7,432 nt of DNA from Wandonia sp964447015. GTDB taxonomy: Bacteria; Bacteroidota; Bacteroidia; Flavobacteriales_D; Crocinitomicaceae. The stretch is from contig CAYUQU010000126.1 of assembly GCA_964447015.1 (NCBI GenBank), positions 1-7,432 on the forward strand, read 5' to 3'. Every line of letters starts with the position of its first letter. Position 1 is the first letter of the stretch. This document shows positions 1-6,206 of the stretch, in pieces. The position numbers were made by a program, and so were the translations under genes. Under the pieces are notes generated by a model. It was not told the DNA's origin and did no database searches. It worked only from the letters and a program-made list of their open reading frames with translations.

Positions 1-1319
1 TGATTTTGGGTGCCGGCGAAAGCGGAGTAGGAGCAGCATTATTGGCAAAGAAATTTGACAATCGCGTGTTCGTATCTGATCGCGGGGAAATCAAGGCTGT
101 TTTTAAAACTGAGCTTGAAGAGAATGCAATTCCTTTTGAAGAAGGAAAACATGCTGAAGATATCATAATGACTGCCGATGTGGTGGTAAAAAGCCCAGGG
201 ATTCCAGATACTGCTCCACTTGTGGTAAAACTTTTGGAAAAAGGAGTTCCAGTTATTTCAGAAATTGAATTTGCAGGATACTATTCTAGCGCAAAGACAA
301 TTTGCATTACGGGAAGCAATGGAAAAACAACTACCACATTGCTTACACACCATATGCTGAAAAAAGCAGGAATTGATGTAGGCTTAGGTGGAAATGTGGG
401 CACGAGCTATGCAAGACAAGTGGTTGAGGGTGAAAAAGAATGGTTTGTGTTGGAGTTAAGTTCATTTCAATTAGATGGAATGTTCGAGTTTAAACCAACC
501 ATTGCCATTTTACTCAACATTACACCCGACCACTTGGATAGATACAATTACGAGATGCAGAATTATGTGAATTCAAAATTCCGCATCCTTCAAAATATGG
601 ATATGGATAATTGGTTCATCTACAATTTGGATGACCCGATTATCGCAAAGGAAATGGAGAAGCGCAAACCACAAACGAACTGTGTTCCATTTTCAATTAA
701 ACAACCTGTCGAGTTTGGCGGGTTTTCAGATGGCAAACAAATAACAATAATAAATAAAGACCAATTCATTATGTCGATTCACGATTTAGCTATGAAGGGT
801 AAGCACAATACCCAAAACTCTCTTGCAGCAGGGATTGCAGGAAGAATTCTGGAAATCAGAAAAGAAATTGTGCGTGAGAGCCTAACCGACTTCCAAAACG
901 TAGAACACCGCTTGGAGTTTGTTGCACGTGTAAACGGAATTGAGTTCATTAATGACTCAAAAGCAACGAACGTAAATTCAACTTGGTATGCGCTTGAAAG
1001 CATGGACAAACCAACAGTTTGGATTGTTGGTGGTGTGGACAAAGGAAACGATTATTCGGAGCTTTTGGACCTAGTTAAGGACAAGGTTAAGGCAATCATT
1101 TGTCTAGGTACAGAGAATGCGAAGATTATCGAAACATTCAAATCTATCGTTCCAACTATTGTTGAAGCGTCAACTTCTGATGAAGCTGTTGCTTTTGGAT
1201 ATCGTTTGGCAACAAAAGATGAGGTTGTTCTTCTTTCTCCAGCTTGTGCAAGTTTCGATTTGTTCGAGAATTATGAGGATAGAGGAAACCAGTTTAAATC
1301 TGCCGTTAGATCATTATAG
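1..1319 (+). CDS. murD: UDP-N-acetylmuramoyl-L-alanine--D-glutamate ligase MurD (5' partial)
   Basis: MurD is a cytoplasmic ligase that uses ATP to add D-glutamate to UDP-MurNAc-L-Ala. The reading frame is already open at base 3 (codons ATT TTG GGT), so the start codon lies upstream of the window. Only a few N-terminal residues should be missing, because the glycine-rich loop GAGESGVG of domain 1 is at the very edge. Counting the TTG at base 6 as residue 1, the visible motifs are the ATP loop TGSNGKTTTT (from 102), LELSSFQLD, the NITPDHLDRY block followed by the SKFRI lysine (the likely carbamylated Lys), HR (301-302), NDSKATN (316-322), GGVDKGNDY (342-350) and SPACASFDLF (411-420). All three Mur ligase domains are therefore present and look functional. 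The gene ends with TAG at 1317-1319. The visible 437 residues fit the family length. It is the first visible gene of the dcw operon. The TTG at base 6 is an internal Leu codon and not the start. Confidence 0.97.
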   Translation, partial: ILGAGESGVGAALLAKKFDNRVFVSDRGEIKAVFKTELEENAIPFEEGKHAEDIIMTADVVVKSPGIPDTAPLVVKLLEKGVPVISEIEFAGYYSSAKTICITGSNGKTTTTLLTHHMLKKAGIDVGLGGNVGTSYARQVVEGEKEWFVLELSSFQLDGMFEFKPTIAILLNITPDHLDRYNYEMQNYVNSKFRILQNMDMDNWFIYNLDDPIIAKEMEKRKPQTNCVPFSIKQPVEFGGFSDGKQITIINKDQFIMSIHDLAMKGKHNTQNSLAAGIAGRILEIRKEIVRESLTDFQNVEHRLEFVARVNGIEFINDSKATNVNSTWYALESMDKPTVWIVGGVDKGNDYSELLDLVKDKVKAIICLGTENAKIIETFKSIVPTIVEASTSDEAVAFGYRLATKDEVVLLSPACASFDLFENYEDRGNQFKSAVRSL

Positions 1320-1332
1320 TTTAACCAAACTA
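1317..1332 (+). other. Short inverted repeat at the murD stop / small-gene leader
   Basis: TAGTTT (1317-1322) and AAACTA (1327-1332) are perfect reverse complements around the four-base loop AACC. The stem includes the murD stop codon and ends six bases before the ATG of the small gene. It has a single G-C pair, so it would be weak. It has no following T-run and is not an intrinsic terminator. It could slightly affect initiation of the small gene, or be chance. Confidence 0.25.
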
Positions 1333-1338
1333 ACCACT

Positions 1339-1809
1339 ATGGAGTCGAAAACAAAAACTGCTGCCCAGCAATTAGCTGAGGCTCGTGCAAAAGGTCGGGA
1401 GCATTTGAGCTCTTACGACATGAAATCCCACAAGAATTTGTGGGGAATGAAGGTGTTTAGTTGGCAAAACTCTACAATGGATGAAGCTTTGGAGCTAATC
1501 ATGCAACTCGATAACCCCGTTATTTGGGTAGTAAGTTCTGAATCTGAATACGATTTTGCACAATTGAGTTCCTGGATTTCTTCAGAGGTTGATGTGGTGT
1601 TGTCGTTTGGTTCTTCAAATAAATTCATGCGTCAACAGCTTGAGTCTAAATTGGGGTATTACACACGAAAAGACAGTTTGAAAGAAGCTTTAGCTCTAGT
1701 TAAATCCGTAGCAAACCACGGAGCAACCTTATTTTTTGCACCTGGAGTAGGAAAGATGAGTGAGGAATGGCGTGGAGAGTTTGAAGGCTTTCTTGCAGAA
1801 AATGAATAG
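1339..1809 (+). CDS. Small protein resembling the isolated C-terminal domain of MurD; function unknown
   Basis: This gene encodes 156 residues from ATG 1339 to TAG 1807-1809. It starts 19 bases after murD and abuts the ftsW ATG. I do not recognise it as a named family. The protein is soluble, with no signal peptide or membrane segment. Residues 1-19 are Lys/Ala/Gln/Glu-rich and probably helical. From residue 20 it can be aligned by hand with the C-terminal part of the upstream MurD. REHL and HK (20-32) match RESL and HR (MurD 290-302, counted from the base-6 codon). D-x-P-x-x-W-x-V (58-65) matches D-x-P-x-x-W-x-V (334-341). Residues 73-135 match 350-412 without a gap, sharing L76, V84, G91, N94, E116, A117 and P135. 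RG and F (145-148) resemble RG and F (426-430). Identity in the ungapped block is only about 10 of 63, so homology is inferred and not proven. Both nucleotide-binding domains are absent, and the DSK lysine, the GGVDKG loop and the SPACASF motif are not kept, so ligase activity is very unlikely. The same frame is open upstream to 1117, but that part lies inside murD. Confidence 0.88.
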   Translation: MESKTKTAAQQLAEARAKGREHLSSYDMKSHKNLWGMKVFSWQNSTMDEALELIMQLDNPVIWVVSSESEYDFAQLSSWISSEVDVVLSFGSSNKFMRQQLESKLGYYTRKDSLKEALALVKSVANHGATLFFAPGVGKMSEEWRGEFEGFLAENE

Positions 1810-2964
1810 ATGTTAAAAAAGGGACTTAAATATTTAGAAGGAGATAAGGCAATTTGGATTTTAACAGTCCTTATGCTTGCTTTTTCGTTGGTTACCGTCT
1901 ATAGCTTTGTGCCAATCTTGGTCAAGACTGAAGGGGGTACTCCTTTCCGCTATTTGTTTAAGCATTTCGTTTATGTACTCATAGGTTTTGGTCTTATGTT
2001 TTGGGTGCATAAACAGAACCCTATTAACTTCTCTAAATTGGCAAGGTTTATATTCTACCTGTCAATTGGTCTGCTGATATTTACCTTTTTCTTTGGTGTA
2101 TCGGTAAACAACGCCAGTCGATGGATCCGAATTCCAATTATCTCTCTAACCTTTCAAACATCAGACTTTGCGAAGTTAGCTTTGGTTATTTACTTATCAA
2201 GGTTAATGGTCAAAAAACGAGATTTATTGCACGATTGGAAGCTTGGCTTCTGGCCAATAATCTGGCCGACTTTGCTTATTGTTGGACTGATTGCAAAAGA
2301 CAATTTTTCGACAGCGTTTATCATATTAGGAATAGCAATCATTCTCATGTTTGTTGGACAAGTGAAGCTAAAAATGATTGGTGCCTTGTTGCTAAGTGGA
2401 ATGGTGTTTTTTGCCTTGATAATTGGTCTACATAAAGCAGCACCTGATTTGAATTTGCTCCCACGCTATGAAACATGGGAGAATCGAATTTTTAATAGAT
2501 ATGCGGATGAAGATAATGTAGTTGTTAATACACAATCTATTAATGCCGAATTGGCAATACATAATGGTGGTTTGGTTGGAAAAGGTGTTGGAAAAGGAAA
2601 ATTAAAATTATATACAGCGGAGGCTTATGCCGATTTCTTTTATGCTAGTTTCATTGAAGAATTCGGGCTGCTTTCTGGTATCGTCCTTATTTTGCTATAC
2701 CTCATTTTACTGTTTCGGATTATTCGAATTGGTCTCAAATCCGAACGGTTGTTTGAGGTATATCTCTGTGTAGGAATAGGACTTTTGTTAATTACTCAAG
2801 CTACTGTAAATATGTTAGTGTGCACGGGAATCTCTCCAGTAACAGGACAGAATATGCCCTTCCTCGCGATGGGGGGATCGGCACTTGTGATGGTATGTAT
2901 CTCACTCGGAATTATTCAAAGTATTGCCCGTTCACAAGTAAAAGAAGTTGAAACAAATGAATAA
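1810..2964 (+). CDS. ftsW: Septal peptidoglycan polymerase FtsW (SEDS family)
   Basis: FtsW is a polytopic inner-membrane protein that polymerises lipid II into glycan strands at the septum, together with the transpeptidase FtsI, which is not in the window. The product has 384 residues and about ten hydrophobic segments: roughly 15-35, 50-66, 78-98, 115-132, 148-165, 168-184, 189-206, 285-305, 317-337 and 352-372. SEDS landmarks are NNASRWIRIP with FQTSDFAKLA (usually QPSE-FAK) in the first third, the large outer loop with QSINAELAIHNGGLVGKGVG, the YADFFYASFIEE block and the final SPVTGQNMPFLAMGGSA. D275 in YADFF occupies the place of the catalytic Asp of the usual HTDF motif. The ATG directly follows the stop of the small gene and gives the MLKKGLKYLEGDKAIW start typical of Bacteroidota FtsW. 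No clear Shine-Dalgarno site is visible. RodA is the main alternative SEDS member, but the dcw position favours FtsW. Confidence 0.96.
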   Translation: MLKKGLKYLEGDKAIWILTVLMLAFSLVTVYSFVPILVKTEGGTPFRYLFKHFVYVLIGFGLMFWVHKQNPINFSKLARFIFYLSIGLLIFTFFFGVSVNNASRWIRIPIISLTFQTSDFAKLALVIYLSRLMVKKRDLLHDWKLGFWPIIWPTLLIVGLIAKDNFSTAFIILGIAIILMFVGQVKLKMIGALLLSGMVFFALIIGLHKAAPDLNLLPRYETWENRIFNRYADEDNVVVNTQSINAELAIHNGGLVGKGVGKGKLKLYTAEAYADFFYASFIEEFGLLSGIVLILLYLILLFRIIRIGLKSERLFEVYLCVGIGLLLITQATVNMLVCTGISPVTGQNMPFLAMGGSALVMVCISLGIIQSIARSQVKEVETNE

Positions 2965-4066
2965 ACTCGAACGCGTCATAATAAGTGGTGGTGGAACTGG
3001 AGGACATATTTTTCCAGCCATCGCAATTGCCAATGAAATTAAGTCACAATTTCCTGATGTAGATATTCTGTTTGTAGGTGCTGAAGGAAAAATGGAAATG
3101 GAGAAGGTGCCTGCTGCAGGTTACCAAATTGAGGGACTCCCAATTGCGGGTCTGCAACGTAAAATTTCACTTTCAAATTTAATCTTACCGATAAAAATAA
3201 TAAATAGCCTACTTAAGGCTAGATCAATCATAAAACGATTTAATCCGCAGGTAGTGATTGGTGTAGGAGGGTATGCTTCTGGACCTACATTACAATTGGC
3301 AAATGCATTGAAAATTCCAACCGTTATTCAGGAGCAGAATTCTTACCCTGGAAAAACAAACTTGTGGCTTTCAAAGAAAGCAGCAAAGATCTGTGTGGCT
3401 TATTATGGCTTAGAGCGTTTTTTTCCAAAAAGCAAAATCGCATTAACAGGAAATCCTGTTCGAACTGAAGTTACGCAAATTGAAGGCAAGCGAAATGAAA
3501 GCCTTAAGTTCTTCGGTTTATCAACAGAGAAAAAAACCTTGTTGGTAATTGGAGGAAGTCTTGGCGCCAGAACACTCAATGACTCTATCGAAGGACAATT
3601 GCAAAAATTGGTAGACAACAACATTCAAGTGATTTGGCAATGCGGAAAGTTTTATGCAGATGAATTGCAGAATCGATGGAAGGACAAACTCCCTGAAGGT
3701 GTATGGCTCAACCCATTTATTTTTGAAATGGACAAAGCTTATGCAGCGGCAGATGTTGTTGTTTCGCGCGCTGGGGCGATTTCAGTTTCAGAGTTGTGTC
3801 TAATTGGCAAGCCAGTGATTTTGGTTCCTTCTCCCAATGTAGCCGAAGATCATCAAACGAAGAATGCAATGGCTTTGGTGCAAAATGGTGCAGCTATTTT
3901 GGTAAAAGACATTGAAGCGAGAGAGAAGTTAGTCGATGAAGTGGTTGCACTCTCAGCAGATACTGAAAGGCAGAATGAATTGAGTGCAGCAATCAGCAAA
4001 ATGGCAAAGCCTGACGCGACAAAAGAAATAGTGAGTGAAATATTGAAAGTAATTAAGTGGAGTTAA
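2957..4066 (+). CDS. murG: UDP-N-acetylglucosamine:lipid I GlcNAc transferase MurG
   Basis: MurG is a peripheral membrane GT-B glycosyltransferase on the cytoplasmic face. It transfers GlcNAc from UDP-GlcNAc to lipid I to make lipid II, the substrate of FtsW. With the ATG at 2957 the protein has 369 residues, a normal length. The N-terminal domain shows the G-loop GGGTGGH (11-17, with the likely catalytic His), GVGGYASGP (from 102) and EQNSYPGKTN (from 126). The C-terminal domain has GGSLGA (199-204), SRAGAISVSEL (270-280, with E279 in the place of the UDP-GlcNAc ribose-binding Glu) and EDHQTKNA (from 297). A Leu instead of Gln in GGSxGA is, as I recall, usual in Bacteroidota. The start overlaps the ftsW end by 8 bases. 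A TTG at 2948 would add three residues (MKQ) but is less likely than the ATG. Confidence 0.97.
   Translation: MNKLERVIISGGGTGGHIFPAIAIANEIKSQFPDVDILFVGAEGKMEMEKVPAAGYQIEGLPIAGLQRKISLSNLILPIKIINSLLKARSIIKRFNPQVVIGVGGYASGPTLQLANALKIPTVIQEQNSYPGKTNLWLSKKAAKICVAYYGLERFFPKSKIALTGNPVRTEVTQIEGKRNESLKFFGLSTEKKTLLVIGGSLGARTLNDSIEGQLQKLVDNNIQVIWQCGKFYADELQNRWKDKLPEGVWLNPFIFEMDKAYAAADVVVSRAGAISVSELCLIGKPVILVPSPNVAEDHQTKNAMALVQNGAAILVKDIEAREKLVDEVVALSADTERQNELSAAISKMAKPDATKEIVSEILKVIKWS
4057..4066 (+). other. murG/murC overlap with GTG start
   Basis: The last ten bases of murG contain the murC GTG start (4057-4059), with the murG TAA at 4064-4066. The sequence before it is A-rich without a GGAGG-like site, so murC translation probably relies on ribosomes finishing murG. 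The start is chosen because it restores the full MurC N-terminus. Confidence 0.7.
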
Positions 4067-5409
4067 ACAAAGTACATACCGTATATTTTATAGGCATCGG
4101 AGGAATCGGAATGTCTGCTTTGGCTCGCTATTTCAATGCGATGGGGAAGCAGGTGCTTGGATATGACAAAACGCCAACTGCACTTACTGATTCTTTACAA
4201 AAGGAACGAATTGAAATTCACTTTGAAGACAAGGGCGATTCCATCATTTCTTCACTTGATAAACAATCGACAATTGTCATTTATACTCCCGCAGTTCCCA
4301 CAGATTTTGGAGAATTAAAAGCATTTCAGGATTATGGATATGTGATAATGAAACGTGCGCAAATGCTCGGTTATATCACAGAACATTCAAAAGGTATAGG
4401 CGTAGCGGGAACGCATGGAAAAACCACAACGAGCACTATGCTGGCTCATGTTTTGCACCAAAGTATTGGATGTAATGCCTTTTTAGGGGGAATTAGCACA
4501 AATTACGAATCGAATCTCTTGCTCAATTCAGCATCAGACATTAGTGTGGTAGAGGCGGATGAGTTTGATCGTTCTTTCCTTCAACTTCACCCGTTTGGAG
4601 GAGTTTTAACAGCTGTGGATGCAGATCATTTGGACATTTATAAGAATGCAGAAAGTTTACTGGAAGGATTTGAATTGTATATCAATAGAATTGATCCAAA
4701 AGGATTTCTCCTGATTCATTCGTCTATAAAAATGCCTTCAAAATGTAAGCAAATCAGCTATGGGTTAGATGACAAAGCTGACATTCAAGGTCTGAATATG
4801 CGTTTTTCCGAAGGACAGTTTCTCTTAGATGTTAGAGTAGGCGAGAGTGTGTGGAAAGATGTGGAGCTTGGCGTGCCTGGAATTCATAATGCAGAAAATG
4901 CTTTAGCTGTAATTGGAGTCAGCCTAGAACTGAACGTCAGAGAGAAACAAATTCGCAGTGGGTTGAGTTCGTTTAAAGGAGTAAAAAGACGATTTGAGTA
5001 CATTATCAAGCGAGAAGATAAAATATATATTGACGACTACGCGCACCATCCAACTGAGATAAATGCGTTGTTATCATCGATTCGACTTTTATATCCAAAT
5101 AAGAAAGTGTTGGGCATTTTTCAGCCTCATTTATTCTCAAGAACGCGCGATTTCATGGATGATTTTGCTCTTTCTCTCGAAAAACTCGACCAACTTGTAC
5201 TTCTACCTATTTATCCAGCTCGCGAGTTGCCGATGGAGGGCGTTACAAGTGATGTTTTATTGGATAAAATCAACAGCAGCATCAAACAAGTGTTGAGTCC
5301 GTCAGATGCTATTGAGTATGCTGTTCAATCAGATTGTGAAGTGATTTTAACAATTGGTGCAGGAGATATAGACAGAATTGTTGAACCATTAAAACAGCGC
5401 TTATCATGA
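4057..5409 (+). CDS. murC: UDP-N-acetylmuramate--L-alanine ligase MurC
   Basis: MurC is a cytoplasmic ATP-dependent ligase that adds L-alanine to UDP-MurNAc, the step before MurD. The 450 residues are full length. Motifs in order are the N-terminal Rossmann loop GIGGIGMSALARYF (from 13), the ATP loop AGTHGKTTTS (117-126), EADEFDRSF (from 166), DADHLDIY, the domain 2/3 junction KRRFEYI, DDYAHHPTE (326-334) and QPHLFSRTRDF (from 356), ending near GAGDIDRIVEPL. The chosen start is the GTG at 4057, which gives MELNKVHTVYFIGIGG, the usual MurC N-terminus. It overlaps the murG end by 10 bases. The next in-frame ATG, at 4111, would delete the start of the Rossmann loop. No strong ribosome-binding site is visible, so coupling to murG translation is likely. 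Confidence 0.96.
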   Translation: MELNKVHTVYFIGIGGIGMSALARYFNAMGKQVLGYDKTPTALTDSLQKERIEIHFEDKGDSIISSLDKQSTIVIYTPAVPTDFGELKAFQDYGYVIMKRAQMLGYITEHSKGIGVAGTHGKTTTSTMLAHVLHQSIGCNAFLGGISTNYESNLLLNSASDISVVEADEFDRSFLQLHPFGGVLTAVDADHLDIYKNAESLLEGFELYINRIDPKGFLLIHSSIKMPSKCKQISYGLDDKADIQGLNMRFSEGQFLLDVRVGESVWKDVELGVPGIHNAENALAVIGVSLELNVREKQIRSGLSSFKGVKRRFEYIIKREDKIYIDDYAHHPTEINALLSSIRLLYPNKKVLGIFQPHLFSRTRDFMDDFALSLEKLDQLVLLPIYPARELPMEGVTSDVLLDKINSSIKQVLSPSDAIEYAVQSDCEVILTIGAGDIDRIVEPLKQRLS

Positions 5410-6206
5410 AGTCAAAATTGAAGATAGCCGCTTGGATTTTATTCGCAATTTTGACCATTGTGACTATGCGTATTGTAAAAGAATCGCATGATAATCGCGT
5501 AATGGATTTCCCTAATATTCTTTTAGAAACTCCAATGGAGAATGTGTTTTTGAGCAATCAGGATGTTAAAGATCGTCTGAAAAATAAAGGAATTGTAATT
5601 GATAATGTAACAAGAAAGGATCTTCAGGCAACTTTAATTGAACAGATTATAACTGAGATGCCTGAAATTGAGGAGGCTAAAGTGTATATGGGCTTGGACG
5701 GGCAATGGACAATTTATGGAAAAATTCGCCGACCAATTGCACGAGTTTTTAACACTTTGGGAGAAAGCTATTATATAGACGATAAGGGCAAAATCATGTC
5801 CCTTTCCTCTATTTACACCGCTCGAGTGATTCCAGTTACTGGAAACATCCGTGATAAACAAGACGGTCCTGATGTGCCAGAGTTAATTAACAATGATAGT
5901 TTGAAAAGTATTAGCAAGTTGCCTCAAACCTATGCAATTACCAACTATGTTTGTAATGATGCCTTTCTAAGCGCTCTTATCACCCAAATTCACATCGAGA
6001 AAAACGGTGATTTTGTATTGATACCGCGAGTAGGAATGCAGCAAATCATTTTCGGTAAAGTGGATAACCCTGCTGTTATTGAAGAACGATTTGAAAAGTT
6101 GAAGATTTTTTACCGTCAAGCGATGCCTTATGCCGGTTGGGGAAAATACGAAACGATTAATTTGAAGTTTAAGAAACAAGTAGTTTGTACTAAAAGAAGT
6201 TTATAA
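5406..6206 (+). CDS. ftsQ: Cell division protein FtsQ (Bacteroidota type)
   Basis: FtsQ is a single-pass membrane protein of the divisome. In other bacteria it binds FtsB/FtsL and passes the activation signal to FtsW/FtsI. The 266-residue product has a short cytoplasmic start (MKSK), one membrane segment at about 5-21 (LKIAAWILFAILTIVTM) and a large extracytoplasmic part. A diverged POTRA-like region covers about 35-110, with the FLSNQDVKDRL and MPEIEEAKVYM segments, followed by a beta-domain with GESYYIDDKGKIMSL. Near the end are LIPRVGMQQIIFG and, from about 251, the INLKFKKQVVCTK tail characteristic of Bacteroidota FtsQ. Overall similarity to proteobacterial FtsQ is weak, so the call depends on these lineage features and on the position between murC and ftsA. 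The start overlaps the murC stop as ATGA. Confidence 0.93.
   Translation: MKSKLKIAAWILFAILTIVTMRIVKESHDNRVMDFPNILLETPMENVFLSNQDVKDRLKNKGIVIDNVTRKDLQATLIEQIITEMPEIEEAKVYMGLDGQWTIYGKIRRPIARVFNTLGESYYIDDKGKIMSLSSIYTARVIPVTGNIRDKQDGPDVPELINNDSLKSISKLPQTYAITNYVCNDAFLSALITQIHIEKNGDFVLIPRVGMQQIIFGKVDNPAVIEERFEKLKIFYRQAMPYAGWGKYETINLKFKKQVVCTKRSL

Noticed and set aside
779..1042. Antisense open frame of 87 codons
   Set aside because: It lies opposite the well-conserved MurD region that includes NDSKATN, and its translation has no recognisable features.
1117..1338. Upstream extension of the small gene's frame inside murD
   Set aside because: It overlaps the conserved C-terminal part of MurD, and its translation is low-complexity and out-of-frame in character. 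The ATG at 1339 right after the murD stop is a better start.
1311..1338. Possible intrinsic terminator or Bacteroidota-type promoter after murD
   Set aside because: The inverted repeat is weak and has no T-run. No TAnnTTTG-like element at a suitable distance from a TTG box was found, and the gene spacing argues for read-through.
1413..1628. Antisense open frame of 71 codons opposite the small gene
   Set aside because: The sense frame is complete, fits the operon spacing and shows MurD-like patterning. The antisense product shows nothing recognisable.
907..1800. Recent tandem DNA duplication of the murD 3' end
   Set aside because: No extended nucleotide identity is visible between the murD 3' end and the small gene. 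Any duplication must be ancient, and only the protein pattern remains.
2121..2435. Plus-strand open frame of 104 codons inside ftsW
   Set aside because: It is a shadow in another frame of the conserved FtsW membrane region, with no initiation context or recognisable motif.
3403..3624. Antisense open frame inside murG
   Set aside because: It is a shadow of the MurG GGSLGA region.
4136..5296. Plus-strand open frames 4136-4318 and 5063-5296 inside murC
   Set aside because: Both are alternative-frame shadows of conserved MurC segments (DDYAHHPTE and QPHLFSRTRDF fall within the second).
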